A stretch of 64,000 bases of DNA from Flavobacteriaceae bacterium (GCA_016744415.1 JADGEL010000004.1:248001-312000); one strand, 5' to 3'; shown: positions 25,491-34,922, counted from the stretch's first letter. The notes: a model not told the origin generated them from the sequence alone. Program-made: numbers and translations.

Positions 25491-26783
25491 CTAACTACTA
25501 ATCGCTACTTTCTTCATTGCAACATTAATTGCATTTTCTATTACTTTCAAATCTTCATCTGACAATGCTGATGATAAGAACCATGCTTCAAATTGTGATG
25601 GTGGTAGAAATACACCATTTTTAATCATCTCCCAAAAGAATACTCCAAATTTATCTGTATCACTTGTTTGAGCTGATTCAAAATTCGTCACATTTTCTTT
25701 TGTAAAAAATGGGTTAATCATAGAACCGAATCGGTTTACAACAACATCTACATTATGTTTCTTAGCAGCATTCAATAAATAACCTTCAATTTTCTCTGCA
25801 TTCTTATCAAAATATTGATAAGGATTTTGTTTTTTTAATTCTGTCAAGGTTGCAATACCAGAAGCCATTGCAATTGGATTACCTGACAATGTTCCCGCTT
25901 GATACATAGCTCCTAGAGGCGACACCATTTCCATAATTTCATTTCTAGCACCATAGGCTCCAACAGGAAAACCACCACCAATCACTTTACCTAAACAAGT
26001 AATATCAGCTTTAACATTAAATAGTTCTTGAGCTCCACCAAATTTAGATCTGAAACCTGTCATTACCTCATCAGCAATTAATAATATTCCGTTAGTTTCA
26101 CAAAGAGATTTCAACTCGCTCAAAAAATTATTTTGAGGAATCACAACGCCCATATTACCTCCAACTGGCTCAATAATTATTGCAGCTATATCCTTATTTT
26201 CATCAATATGCTTTTGAACAGAATCTAAGTTATTGTATTCAGCAATCAATGTATTTTTAACAGCATCATTAGGCACCCCCTTACTTCCAGGGATACTCAA
26301 CGTTGCCAACCCAGAACCTGCAGCTACCAACAAAGCATCAGAATGCCCGTGGTAACAACCAGCGAATTTTATAATTTTATCTTTACCTGTAAACGCTCTT
26401 GCTAAACGCAATGCACTCAACACTGCTTCTGTTCCTGAACTTACAAATCGAACTTTATCCATTCCAGAAAAAGCATCGCAAACAATTTTTGCTAATTTGA
26501 TTTCATTCTCGGTAGAAGCACCAAAAGTGTAACCGTTTTTTAAAGATTTTTTTATTGCTCTTTGCACTTTTTTATGCCGATGCCCTAAAATCATTGGGCC
26601 ATATGACAATACTAAATCGACATATTTGTTTCCGTCAACATCGATAATTTTTGACCCTTTTGCTTTTTTAATGAATAATGGATTACCACCAACTGATGCA
26701 AATGCACGTACTGGTGAATTAACAGCTCCTACAAGGTTTACAAGGCCCTTTTTATATAATTTTTCTGAATTTTTGAATTTCAT
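25491..26783 (-). CDS. hemL: glutamate-1-semialdehyde 2,1-aminomutase
   Basis: PLP enzyme that turns glutamate-1-semialdehyde into 5-aminolevulinate, following HemA. 430 residues from ATG 26783. Marks: GAVNSPVRAFASVGG, NKYVDLVLSYGPMILGH, RFVSSGTEAVLSALRLAR, LIADEVMTGFR and the PLP lysine in CLGKVIGGGFPVGAYG. An ATG seven codons upstream (26804) is part of a dispersed repeat (its end reads ATGACA), so it is not preferred. Third gene group of the leftward heme unit, after hemB. Confidence 0.96.
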   Translation of the reverse strand: MKFKNSEKLYKKGLVNLVGAVNSPVRAFASVGGNPLFIKKAKGSKIIDVDGNKYVDLVLSYGPMILGHRHKKVQRAIKKSLKNGYTFGASTENEIKLAKIVCDAFSGMDKVRFVSSGTEAVLSALRLARAFTGKDKIIKFAGCYHGHSDALLVAAGSGLATLSIPGSKGVPNDAVKNTLIAEYNNLDSVQKHIDENKDIAAIIIEPVGGNMGVVIPQNNFLSELKSLCETNGILLIADEVMTGFRSKFGGAQELFNVKADITCLGKVIGGGFPVGAYGARNEIMEMVSPLGAMYQAGTLSGNPIAMASGIATLTELKKQNPYQYFDKNAEKIEGYLLNAAKKHNVDVVVNRFGSMINPFFTKENVTNFESAQTSDTDKFGVFFWEMIKNGVFLPPSQFEAWFLSSALSDEDLKVIENAINVAMKKVAISS

Positions 26784-26798
26784 ATTTATTCTTTTTTT

Positions 26799-26872
26799 TG
26801 TCATTTCGAATGAAATGAAGCAATCCCTTTTTTGATATGTAGATTACTTCGTCATTCTTCCTCGTAATGACG
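26799..26872. repeat. dispersed repeat, GAAGCAATC...GATTACTTCG type, inside the heme unit
   Basis: Begins TGTCAT and ends ATGACG, with GAAGCAATC and GTAGATTACTTCGTC inside. The same parts in the same order occur at 57224-57308. Such MITE-like elements are common in Flavobacteriia genomes. This copy separates hemB from hemL within one transcript. Confidence 0.65.
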
Positions 26873-26888
26873 TAAACGATTTAACAAT

Positions 26889-27854
26889 TTAACTTTTCAA
26901 CAGTTTTCTCGCCACCTCTTTTGCAAAATAGGTGATGATAATATCAGCACCTGCTCTTTTCATCGATAGCAATGATTCCATCATAACTTTCTCACCATCT
27001 ATCCATCCTTTTTCATCAGCAGCTTTAATCATTGCATATTCTCCACTTACGTTATAACAAGCAATTGGTCTGTCAAAATTATTTTTTAAATCCCTAACAA
27101 TATCTAAATAAGATAGTGCTGGTTTTACCATTAAAATATCAGCTCCTTCTTCATCATCAAAAGTAGCTTCACGCATGGCTTCATCTCTATTGGCAGGATC
27201 CATTTGATATGTTTTGCGATCACCAAAACTTGGTGCCGAATCAGCAGCATCACGGAATGGGCCATAATAAGCTGATGAATATTTTACCGAATATGCCATA
27301 ATTGGCAAGTCTACAAAACCTGTATTATCTAATGATTCACGTACCATAGCAACCGTACCGTCCATCATTCCTGAAGGCGCAATCATATCTGCTCCTGCCT
27401 GCGCATGAGAAATGGCTTGTTTTGCAATATTGACCAAAGTGGTATCATTATCTACATCATTTTCGTGGATGATTCCACAATGCCCATGCGAGGTGTATTC
27501 ACAAAAGCACACGTCAGTAATCACATATAAACTCGGGTAATTTTTCTTGATGAATCGAACTGCTTGTTGAATAATTCCGTTTTCATTCCATGTTTCTGTT
27601 CCTTCATCATCCTTTTCTGATGGAATACCAAATAACAATACTGCTGGAATATTTAAAAAAACAACTTCATCTAATTCTGCAGAAATTTTATCTAAAGAAA
27701 AACGTTTTATTCCTGGCATGGAAACAATTTCAGTTTCTATATTCTTACCTTCCTCAATAAATAAAGGATAAATTAAATCATCAATAGATAATTTAGTTTC
27801 TCTAACCAATCTGCGAATATTTTCTGATTTCCGAAGTCTTCTTGTTCTATTCAT
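26889..27854 (-). CDS. hemB: delta-aminolevulinic acid dehydratase (porphobilinogen synthase)
   Basis: Condenses two 5-aminolevulinates to porphobilinogen. 321 residues. Zinc-type metal site in [14 protein letters not shown] (three cysteines); active-site lysines in [15 protein letters not shown] and [22 protein letters not shown] and [20 protein letters not shown] are conserved. The start overlaps the end of hemCD by 8 bases, so the two are translationally coupled. Confidence 0.97.
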   Translation of the reverse strand: MNRTRRLRKSENIRRLVRETKLSIDDLIYPLFIEEGKNIETEIVSMPGIKRFSLDKISAELDEVVFLNIPAVLLFGIPSEKDDEGTETWNENGIIQQAVRFIKKNYPSLYVITDVCFCEYTSHGHCGIIHENDVDNDTTLVNIAKQAISHAQAGADMIAPSGMMDGTVAMVRESLDNTGFVDLPIMAYSVKYSSAYYGPFRDAADSAPSFGDRKTYQMDPANRDEAMREATFDDEEGADILMVKPALSYLDIVRDLKNNFDRPIACYNVSGEYAMIKAADEKGWIDGEKVMMESLLSMKRAGADIIITYFAKEVARKLLKS

Positions 27855-29424
27855 AATATTGATTTACAGATTTAATCACTTGTTCTATAGAAGGTAGATT
27901 AGAAACTTCTACTTTTTCAAAATATTTTCTAGCTTCAGTTGCTGTGGTTTCACCAATACAAAATGCAACAGCGCTTTTGTCTGAGTTATCTTCAATATAA
28001 CTTTGAACACCAGATGGGCTATAAAATAGAATTCCATCAAATGTCTCTTCAAACTTACGTTCATTTAAAATAGTTCTGTAGGCTTCTACCTCATCAACAG
28101 TAATCTCATTCTTTGCTAAAATTAATGAGAAATCTTCTTGTTTTAAGTTGCCGCAGAAATAAGTGAGTTCTTTAATATTCTTCATCCTCACAATATGGTT
28201 TGCCAATTCTTTAGCAGAATTTTCCATGTGAGTGACTTTCCCTATTTTCTTTTCGATCAATCGTTTTGTTCTGCGCCCAACACAATAAATATTTTCAAAA
28301 TTTAACTCAATTGGAGCATAATTATTTAACAATGCTTCTACTCCATTTTGACTTGTTATAACGATATCGGCATGTGCATTTTTTAAAATAGACGGTTTCA
28401 TTCGATTAAAACGAATCGCAATAAAATCACTCATTTCAAATCCGATATCACCATTAAATAAATCAGTTTGTGAGGTTGCCAATTGTTTTGTAGAAAGCAC
28501 ATTGACTTTCTTAGCATCTGACGCCATTGAAATCATCAACTTTTTACCACCTCGCTGTAAAACATCCTCGGCACATTTCTTTCCAAGATCTATGGCATCT
28601 ACCATATAAGCCAATTTATCAATCTCTATTTTTCTCTTACCATCAAGGCTAAAAAGGGCTCCTTTAAAAACAATTCGTTCTTCTTTAAAAAATGCCAAAG
28701 CACCAATAGGAGCAGAACATCCTCCCTCTAAAGTATTTAAAAATTGACGCTCGATATGTGCACAAGTTTCAGTATCTTTATGATTGATTTCTTTACAAAT
28801 CTCTAACAATTCGGTCTTTGACTCTAAAGCAGTAATCATCACAATTCCTTGTGCTGGTGCAGGAATCATCCAATCTAATTTAATGTGGTTCTTAGAGAGT
28901 AATTTTACCCGGTGCAATCCTGCTTGAGCAAAAATTGCTCCGTTCCAATCGCTATTCTCTAGCTTTTCCATACGTGTCTGCATATTTCCTCGCAAGCCAA
29001 CAATAGTGTGATTTGGATAGTGATTTAACCATTGAGCTTTTCTACGCAAACTACCTGTAGCAATTGTTGCTTCTTTTTGCATTACTGATTCTACACTATC
29101 ATTATATACCAAAACATCTAACGATCCTGCTCGTTTTAATACAGCCGCCTGTACAATTTTTTCTGGCAAAACGGTTGGTACATCTTTCATAGAGTGTACC
29201 GCAATATCTATAGAATCATTTAACAATGCTTTATCTAAAGTTCTCGTAAAAACTCCAGTAATTCCCATTTCATATAAAGGGCTTTCTAAATCTAGATCTC
29301 CCTGTGAATCTATTTTTACAACCTCAACGTTGTGGCCTAATTCTTCTAATTGTATCGCAACAGTACGTGCTTGCCAAAGTGCTAACTTGCTGGAACGAGT
29401 TCCAATTCTTATTATTTTTTGCAT
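27847..29424 (-). CDS. hemCD: fused hydroxymethylbilane synthase / uroporphyrinogen-III synthase
   Basis: One 525-residue protein for two successive steps: four porphobilinogens to hydroxymethylbilane, then ring closure to uroporphyrinogen III. Residues 1-300 are Hem[34 protein letters not shown], and the dipyrromethane cofactor Cys236 in [11 protein letters not shown]. Residues about 305-525 are HemD, less conserved, with [23 protein letters not shown] and [15 protein letters not shown]. Separate genes are usual elsewhere; the fusion may channel the unstable bilane. It abuts hemA and overlaps hemB by 8 bases. Confidence 0.95.
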   Translation of the reverse strand: MQKIIRIGTRSSKLALWQARTVAIQLEELGHNVEVVKIDSQGDLDLESPLYEMGITGVFTRTLDKALLNDSIDIAVHSMKDVPTVLPEKIVQAAVLKRAGSLDVLVYNDSVESVMQKEATIATGSLRRKAQWLNHYPNHTIVGLRGNMQTRMEKLENSDWNGAIFAQAGLHRVKLLSKNHIKLDWMIPAPAQGIVMITALESKTELLEICKEINHKDTETCAHIERQFLNTLEGGCSAPIGALAFFKEERIVFKGALFSLDGKRKIEIDKLAYMVDAIDLGKKCAEDVLQRGGKKLMISMASDAKKVNVLSTKQLATSQTDLFNGDIGFEMSDFIAIRFNRMKPSILKNAHADIVITSQNGVEALLNNYAPIELNFENIYCVGRRTKRLIEKKIGKVTHMENSAKELANHIVRMKNIKELTYFCGNLKQEDFSLILAKNEITVDEVEAYRTILNERKFEETFDGILFYSPSGVQSYIEDNSDKSAVAFCIGETTATEARKYFEKVEVSNLPSIEQVIKSVNQYYE

Positions 29425-30675
29425 TTATTTTTCGGTATTAAGAGGGAATACTTTTTGCATAATTTCGATACTTTGAACTGCGGTAGTACTCTCATCTTTA
29501 AGATGTTTTACAAATTGAGTTGTAATTTTTTGTATAAAATGGGAAGTTATGGATTTTGCTTGTTCTTCGTTGAAGTTTTGAATCTTTTTTTTGTGAAAAT
29601 CAATTTCATTTTCTTGTATGATTTCTAAAGATTGTTTTAAAGCATTTATGGCAGGCGTAAATCTTCTGTGGTTTAACCATTCGTTAAACTCATCAATATA
29701 GATATCAATAATCAGCTCTGCTTTTGGGACTTCACTTTCTCTAACGGCCAAAGTTTCATCAGTAACCTCTGACAATTCATCTACATTAACTAATGTGATT
29801 TCATCCAATAGTTTGACATCCTCAGCTACGTTTTCGGGCATCGACAAATCTAAAATCAATAACTCCTTATTTGCAGGTATCATCTCTTTAGTAATGGTTG
29901 GTTTATCTGCGCCTGTTGAGACAATTAAGATATCTGTATTAGAAACTTCATTGACCAAATTATTATAATCTGCAACCCTAATATTATCATTTTCAACTGC
30001 AAATTCAATAGCCCTAGATTGAGTTCTATTCATTAAACTTACCTTTTTATTCTGCGTATATCCCGCTAAATTTTTACAGGTATGTTTTCCCATTTTACCC
30101 AAACCAAATACTAAAATATTTTTAAAACTATAATCTGATGAATTTTTAATAATATATTGTACAGCAGCATAAGAAACCGATGTTGTACCTGAACTTAACT
30201 TTGTTTTGTTTTTTACTTTTTTACTTGCCTGTAGCACTAAATTTAACAAACGTTCTAAATAAGCATTGGTAGCTCCCATGCTTTTTGCCTGTTTAAAAGA
30301 TTTCTTTAGCTGACCAACAATTTCATAATCTCCTAAGATTTGACTATCTAACCCTGTTGCTAACCTAAACAAATGATTGATTGCCTTTATTCCTTTATTT
30401 ACATTTGAAACTTTGATAAATTCATCAACTGTTCCTTGTGAATATTTACACAATAATTTTATCAACTGAAAAGGATGCTCTGCAAAACCAGTAATTTCTG
30501 TTCGGTTGCAAGTTGAAATCACAAATAAGCCTTCAACCCCAACTTCTTTTGCTTCTTTTATAAGTAAGATTTGGTTTTCTTTTGATATACTAAATTTTCC
30601 ACGTATAGACACATCAGCCTTTTTATAACTCAATCCTACATTGTATAATTTTTGTGTGGTCAATTTTTCTTGCAT
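29425..30675 (-). CDS. hemA: glutamyl-tRNA reductase
   Basis: Reduces glutamyl-tRNA to glutamate-1-semialdehyde with NADPH, the first committed and usually controlled step of the C5 heme pathway. 416 residues. The catalytic cysteine is in ISTCNRTEI; ATGLDSQILGDYEIVGQ is the diagnostic block and FGLGKMGKHTCKNL the NADPH-binding loop. A C-terminal dimerisation helix follows. It is the first gene of the leftward heme unit and diverges from araC-hemH across 288 bases that carry several regulatory signals. Confidence 0.97.
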   Translation of the reverse strand: MQEKLTTQKLYNVGLSYKKADVSIRGKFSISKENQILLIKEAKEVGVEGLFVISTCNRTEITGFAEHPFQLIKLLCKYSQGTVDEFIKVSNVNKGIKAINHLFRLATGLDSQILGDYEIVGQLKKSFKQAKSMGATNAYLERLLNLVLQASKKVKNKTKLSSGTTSVSYAAVQYIIKNSSDYSFKNILVFGLGKMGKHTCKNLAGYTQNKKVSLMNRTQSRAIEFAVENDNIRVADYNNLVNEVSNTDILIVSTGADKPTITKEMIPANKELLILDLSMPENVAEDVKLLDEITLVNVDELSEVTDETLAVRESEVPKAELIIDIYIDEFNEWLNHRRFTPAINALKQSLEIIQENEIDFHKKKIQNFNEEQAKSITSHFIQKITTQFVKHLKDESTTAVQSIEIMQKVFPLNTEK

Positions 30676-30690
30676 ATTTTAAGTCATCTA

Positions 30691-30743
30691 ATAAAACATC
30701 GCCAAAAGTACACTTATTGATTTCTATAAAACATCGCTAAAAG
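30691..30743 (-). promoter_or_regulatory. hemA promoter with a duplicated 18-base segment
   Basis: The hemA -7 box TACTTTTG (reverse strand, 30703-30710) overlaps an 18-base segment (30691-30708) that recurs with one change at 30726-30743, offset 35 bases. The second copy has a weakened -7 (TTCTTTTA). This is either a duplicated promoter or a paired protein-binding site. Confidence 0.5.
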
Positions 30744-30849
30744 AACTAATTATGTCGTTCGTGGTCTTTTTTAAATTTAGATTTACAGAAAATAAAAATG
30801 TAATCATCTTATTATCAGCAAATGCATAAGTAATTATGCATACTTAAAG

Positions 30850-30863
30850 TTGATAAATATCAT
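30850..30863. promoter_or_regulatory. Fnr/Crp-like box between hemA and araC-hemH
   Basis: TTGATAAATATCAT matches the Fnr/Dnr pattern TTGAT-N4-ATCAA at 9 of 10 fixed bases. Its core TGATAAATATCA is identical over 12 bases to the box at the nirK promoter. The centre is 66 bases upstream of the araC -7 box, about -73, near a class I activator position. It is 150 bases from the hemA -7 box. Confidence 0.6.
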
Positions 30864-30918
30864 GCGCACAAGAAAGAAATAAACATGTTTTAGCAACAAA
30901 ATAATTAGATTAAAACTG

Positions 30919-30926
30919 TATTTTTG
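30919..30926 (+). promoter_or_regulatory. -7 promoter element of araC-hemH
   Basis: TATTTTTG, matching TAnnTTTG, 37 bases before the araC ATG. No clear -33 TTG, which fits dependence on an activator. Confidence 0.5.
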
Positions 30927-30963
30927 CAATTGAATTACACAATTACAATACAAAAGTATCGCT

Positions 30964-31866
30964 ATGGAGATTCTTCCTATTACTAAAAAAAACAACGACA
31001 AAAGTCCTGATTCTTTTTACAATGAAATTGATCGGTTTTCAATTTTACACATCAAAAATGAAACGGAAATAGATCAGCGTTATTTTCATCATTTAGATGC
31101 TAATTATATTCAAATCTATTTTTGCTTTTCAAAAGGATGCACGATTGCTTTTAATATGGAGCATTGTAAAATTGAATTAACAAAAGATGAAACCGGTTTG
31201 ATTTATTATAAAGACACCACATCAAATTTGTTTTATGAGTTAAAAAAGGACGCTGAATTAGCTGTGATTTTAATTCCATTACAACATTTCCATTCTCTAT
31301 TTTCATCAGAAGATAATAGTTATTTTAATTTTGAAAATATCAAACTCGGCAAGCCAATTATTGAAGTTAGAAAAACAAAGACTTCAGTAAAAGCGATTAT
31401 TCATCAAATATTCAAACAAAAAATAAATGAATCATTAAGATCTCTTTACATAAGAGGAAAAGTTTATGAACTATTAAGCTTGTACCTAAATATGAGTGAT
31501 GATAATGATACCGAACAATGTCCGTTTATAGCGAATGAGGATACTGTTTTAAAAATAAAACAAGCTAAAGATATTATTATTGCTGAAATGGCTTCACCTC
31601 CGAGCCTTGACGAATTATCAAAAAAAGTAGGACTTAATATCAAGAAGTTAAAAATGGGGTTTAAAGATTTATATGGAATGCCTGTTTTTACCTTCCTGTT
31701 TAATTATAAAATGGATCAGGCCAAAAAGCTGTTATTGCAAAACGAGAATAATGTAAATGAGGTCGCATTACAAGTAGGTTATAGTACTTCGAGCCATTTT
31801 ATTGTGGCGTTTAAAAGAAAATTTGGTATTACTCCAAAACAATTTACCAAACAAGAAACTAACTAA
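30964..31866 (+). CDS. AraC-family transcriptional regulator
   Basis: 300 residues. The C-terminal 95 form an AraC/XylS DNA-binding domain with two helix-turn-helix units: PPSLDELSKKVGLNIKKLKM and EVALQVGYSTSSHFIVAFKR, ending FGITPKQFTK. The N-terminal 190 residues look like a cupin-type sensor or dimerisation part without known ligand residues. Its stop is immediately followed by the hemH ATG, so it is cotranscribed with ferrochelatase and diverges from hemA. That placement makes it a candidate regulator of heme or iron supply. Confidence 0.9.
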   Translation: MEILPITKKNNDKSPDSFYNEIDRFSILHIKNETEIDQRYFHHLDANYIQIYFCFSKGCTIAFNMEHCKIELTKDETGLIYYKDTTSNLFYELKKDAELAVILIPLQHFHSLFSSEDNSYFNFENIKLGKPIIEVRKTKTSVKAIIHQIFKQKINESLRSLYIRGKVYELLSLYLNMSDDNDTEQCPFIANEDTVLKIKQAKDIIIAEMASPPSLDELSKKVGLNIKKLKMGFKDLYGMPVFTFLFNYKMDQAKKLLLQNENNVNEVALQVGYSTSSHFIVAFKRKFGITPKQFTKQETN

Positions 31867-32886
31867 ATGAAGGGAATATTACTCATTAATCTCGGATCAC
31901 CCGATAGTACCAGTACTAAAGATGTACGTAAGTATTTGGATGAATTTTTAATGGACGAACGTGTTATTGACATGCCTTATTGGAAACGATTTATATTAGT
32001 TAAGGGTATTATTTTAAACACGAGACCAAAAAAATCTGCGGCGGCTTACAAGAAAATTTGGTGGAAAGAAGGTTCTCCTTTAGAAGTTATTTCTAAAAGA
32101 TTTACAACCAAACTAAAAAAGAAAATCAATATTCCAATTGCTTTAGGAATGCGGTATGGATCAATGAGCATGGAGAAATCTATTGACGAATTGCATCAAA
32201 AAGGAGTAACAGAAATATTGATGATTCCGATGTATCCGCACTTTGCAATGTCTAGTTACGAAACTGTTGAAGTGATGGCAAATGATATTTTAAGTAATAA
32301 ATATCCATTGATGAAATTAGAATCCTTTCCTGTTTTTTATAATGAACCAAATTATATAAAAGCAATGGTTTCTAATATCAAAAATCATTTAAAAGATGTG
32401 GATTTTGAGCATATTTTATTTTCATACCATGGATTACCGGAGCGACATATTTTATTGGCAGACACTACAAAATCACATTGCAAATTAGATGGTAGTTGTT
32501 GTGACACTAAATCAATTGCTCACAAAACTTGTTACCGACATCAATGTTTTGAGACTACCAAAGAGATTGTTAAATTGCTAGACCTAGAAGGAAAAACTTA
32601 TAGTAATTCTTTTCAATCAAGATTGTTAAAAGACCCTTGGTTAAAACCATATACTGATTTAGAATTAGAACGGTTTCCAAAAGAAGACATCAAAAAACTA
32701 GTTGTTATTACTCCCGCTTTTGTAACCGATTGTTTAGAAACTCTTGAAGAAATTGCAATGGAAGGAAAAATGCAATTTACAGAAGCTGGTGGCAAAAATT
32801 ACAAACATATTCCGTGTATGAATGATAATGATGATTGGGTAGATGTAGTTGCCGATTGGGCAAAGAAATGGAAATCTGCAAATTGA
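31867..32886 (+). CDS. hemH: ferrochelatase
   Basis: Inserts iron into protoporphyrin IX to give heme. 339 residues. LLINLGSPDSTSTKDVRKYL opens the protein; the catalytic histidine is in FSYHGLPERH and the conserved glutamate in CLETLEEIAMEG. A cysteine-rich segment, Cys205, 211, 212, 222 and 227, lies just after the active-site histidine and could hold an iron-sulfur cluster, as some bacterial ferrochelatases do with internal cysteines; this is inference. The ATG follows the araC stop with no gap. Confidence 0.96.
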   Translation: MKGILLINLGSPDSTSTKDVRKYLDEFLMDERVIDMPYWKRFILVKGIILNTRPKKSAAAYKKIWWKEGSPLEVISKRFTTKLKKKINIPIALGMRYGSMSMEKSIDELHQKGVTEILMIPMYPHFAMSSYETVEVMANDILSNKYPLMKLESFPVFYNEPNYIKAMVSNIKNHLKDVDFEHILFSYHGLPERHILLADTTKSHCKLDGSCCDTKSIAHKTCYRHQCFETTKEIVKLLDLEGKTYSNSFQSRLLKDPWLKPYTDLELERFPKEDIKKLVVITPAFVTDCLETLEEIAMEGKMQFTEAGGKNYKHIPCMNDNDDWVDVVADWAKKWKSAN

Positions 32887-32962
32887 TAACGAAAGACGGA
32901 AGGATTTACATTTTTACTTCAACAAAAATTGAATTACCTTTATATCTACTAAACTTAAACCT

Positions 32963-33505
32963 ATGGATTTCTTATACTTAAAATCGCTTCATCTTATTTT
33001 TGTAATCACTTGGTTTGCAGGATTATTCTATATCGTTCGTTTGTTTATTTATCAAACTGAAGCTGAGAAAAAAGAGAGTCCAGAAAAAGAAATTTTACAG
33101 AATCAATACAAAATAATGAGCCGTCGATTATGGTATATGATTACTTGGCCTTCTGCAATTTTAGCGACTACTTTTGCAGTTTGGATATTAATTCAAACCC
33201 CAAGCTATCTAACAATGTCTTGGATGCTTATCAAAATTGGATTTGTAGGATTACTCATTATTTATCATTTAGCTTGTCAAAAAATTTATTCTCAATTACA
33301 AAATGACATTATAAAATACTCATCTTTTAAGTTAAGAATTTGGAATGAAGTTGCAACAATTTTATTATTTGCAATCGTCTTTTTAGTAGTTTTAAAAAAT
33401 AGTATTAACTGGATTTGGGGTGTCGTTGGAATTGTATTGGTAGGTATATTGTTAATGTTAGGAATAAAACTTTATAAAGGCTTTAGAGAAAGAAATAACA
33501 ATTAA
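32963..33505 (+). CDS. hemJ: protoporphyrinogen IX oxidase, HemJ type (CopD-like)
   Basis: Membrane protein that oxidises protoporphyrinogen IX to protoporphyrin IX, the step between HemN and HemH. 180 residues with four or five membrane segments. The HemJ pattern is at the N-terminus, LKSLHLIFVITWFAGLFYI, with the conserved His10; the conserved lysine is probably Lys91 in MLIKIGFVGLL. Such proteins are often annotated as CopD family. It lies 76 bases after hemH on the same strand. No hemG or hemY is seen, so this completes the pathway from HemA to heme in the window. Confidence 0.88.
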   Translation: MDFLYLKSLHLIFVITWFAGLFYIVRLFIYQTEAEKKESPEKEILQNQYKIMSRRLWYMITWPSAILATTFAVWILIQTPSYLTMSWMLIKIGFVGLLIIYHLACQKIYSQLQNDIIKYSSFKLRIWNEVATILLFAIVFLVVLKNSINWIWGVVGIVLVGILLMLGIKLYKGFRERNNN

Positions 33506-33576
33506 TTACTCGTAAGGTTTATCAGCCTCATTGCTCTAATAAGTTAAACTATTCATATACAGCAAATTAATTTTTG

Positions 33577-33584
33577 TATATTTG
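33577..33584 (+). promoter_or_regulatory. -7 promoter element of the DOMON gene
   Basis: TATATTTG, matching TAnnTTTG, 17 bases before the ATG. Confidence 0.5.
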
Positions 33585-33601
33585 AGAAAACCTAACTTAT
33601 C

Positions 33602-34387
33602 ATGAAAAAACAACTATTCTTTATTTTCGCATTCTTTTTTAACATTATTACTTACGGCCAATTAATATCAACGGGCGATTTGGATTTTGGCACTCAAAAT
33701 ATAACATTAAACGCTACTGTAAATACAGGTACAGATGTAGTTACTTTAACAGTTACTGGTCCACAAACAAGATGGTTTGGCATTGGTTTTAACGCTAGTT
33801 TTATGAATGGCGCTTATACTATTATTTTTAAAGAAAATAGTGGCACAATAGAAGAACGACAATTGTCTGGACACACAAGTGGTACTATTTTAGCTACACA
33901 AGATATTAGTATAACAAGTGACACAAATGATGGAACAATTAGAACTGTTATTTTAACGAGACCAAGACTAGGAACTGATGCTAGCTCATACGATTTCCCA
34001 ACTACTGATGGATCAGACACAAATATTATTTGGGGGTATGGGCCAGCTGGAGGAAACTTTAATACTGCAACTTTTATGGGTGGACATAGCCCAGGCGGAG
34101 TTTTAATAACATTCAACACATCTTTATCTATCGAAAATTTTAACAATACCTTAAGCGCATCGATTTTTTATCCAAACCCAAGTACAGGGAAAATCAATAT
34201 AGAAAATGGAAGAGAGATTAATACTATTGAAGTTTATGATATGATGGGTAGGATTGTGAAAAAAATAAATTATCGTGAGCAATCTACAAATAGCATTAAT
34301 TTGTCTAATTTAAATACGGGTATGTATGCTGCACTTCTTTTAGGTGATAACAATCTAAAAGCCCTGAAACGAATTATCATTCAATAA
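33602..34387 (+). CDS. secreted DOMON-like protein with type IX sorting domain
   Basis: 261 residues with a signal peptide (QLFFIFAFFFNIITYGQ). Residues about 25-180 look like a DOMON-type beta sandwich, the fold that binds heme or sugar in some proteins: VTGPQTRWFGIGFNASFMNG and a later IIWGYGPAGGNF. The last 75 residues are a T9SS type A sorting domain (FYPNPSTGKINIEN, EVYDMMGRIVKKIN, LNTGMYAALLLGDN). It would be exported or surface-bound. It sits 96 bases after hemJ with its own promoter; a link to heme is possible but not shown. Confidence 0.75.
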   Translation: MKKQLFFIFAFFFNIITYGQLISTGDLDFGTQNITLNATVNTGTDVVTLTVTGPQTRWFGIGFNASFMNGAYTIIFKENSGTIEERQLSGHTSGTILATQDISITSDTNDGTIRTVILTRPRLGTDASSYDFPTTDGSDTNIIWGYGPAGGNFNTATFMGGHSPGGVLITFNTSLSIENFNNTLSASIFYPNPSTGKINIENGREINTIEVYDMMGRIVKKINYREQSTNSINLSNLNTGMYAALLLGDNNLKALKRIIIQ

Positions 34388-34403
34388 CTGATTTATTTCT
34401 TTT

Positions 34404-34922
34404 ATGAAAATAGTTTTCACTCTTGTTTTATGTCTAACCCTATTTACTGGATTTGGGCAGACTGATATTTTTAATGTTGCTAGAAATGGAACTGTTGAAG
34501 ATTTAATTGTTTTGGTTAACATTAATAAGGACACAGTTAATTCAATAAATAAAAGAGGAGATTCTCCATTAGTTTTAGCAACATACTACGGAAACAATGA
34601 CGTTGCCTTGTATTTGGCTGAAATTGCTGCAGACATTAATATACAATCTAAAAACGGCACACCATTAATAGCTGCCGTATATACAAGTAATTTTGTTTTA
34701 ACAAAAGGATTACTCCATTTAGGTGCAAATATTGAAGGAAAAGATTCAGCTGGAAAGACCCCTATTATGTATGCTGTTATTACAAAAGATATTGATTTAG
34801 TTAAATTATTAATATCCTTTAAAGCTAGAACAGATATTAAAGACAAAAATAATTATTCAGTGATTGATTATGCCAAACAAACAGGAGATGAAGAAATAAT
34901 TAATTTAATTAGAACTAACTAA
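34404..34922 (+). CDS. secreted ankyrin-repeat protein
   Basis: 172 residues with a signal peptide (IVFTLVLCLTLFTGFGQ). Four ankyrin repeats can be read, with helices such as RGDSPLVLATYYGNNDVALYL, NGTPLIAAVYTSNFVLTKGLL and AGKTPIMYAVITKDIDLVKLL. These bind protein partners; the partner is unknown. In other bacteria exported ankyrin proteins are found beside catalase or heme genes, but none is adjacent here. It follows the DOMON gene after 16 bases and overlaps the end of the convergent glycosyltransferase gene by 4 bases. Confidence 0.82.
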   Translation: MKIVFTLVLCLTLFTGFGQTDIFNVARNGTVEDLIVLVNINKDTVNSINKRGDSPLVLATYYGNNDVALYLAEIAADINIQSKNGTPLIAAVYTSNFVLTKGLLHLGANIEGKDSAGKTPIMYAVITKDIDLVKLLISFKARTDIKDKNNYSVIDYAKQTGDEEIINLIRTN

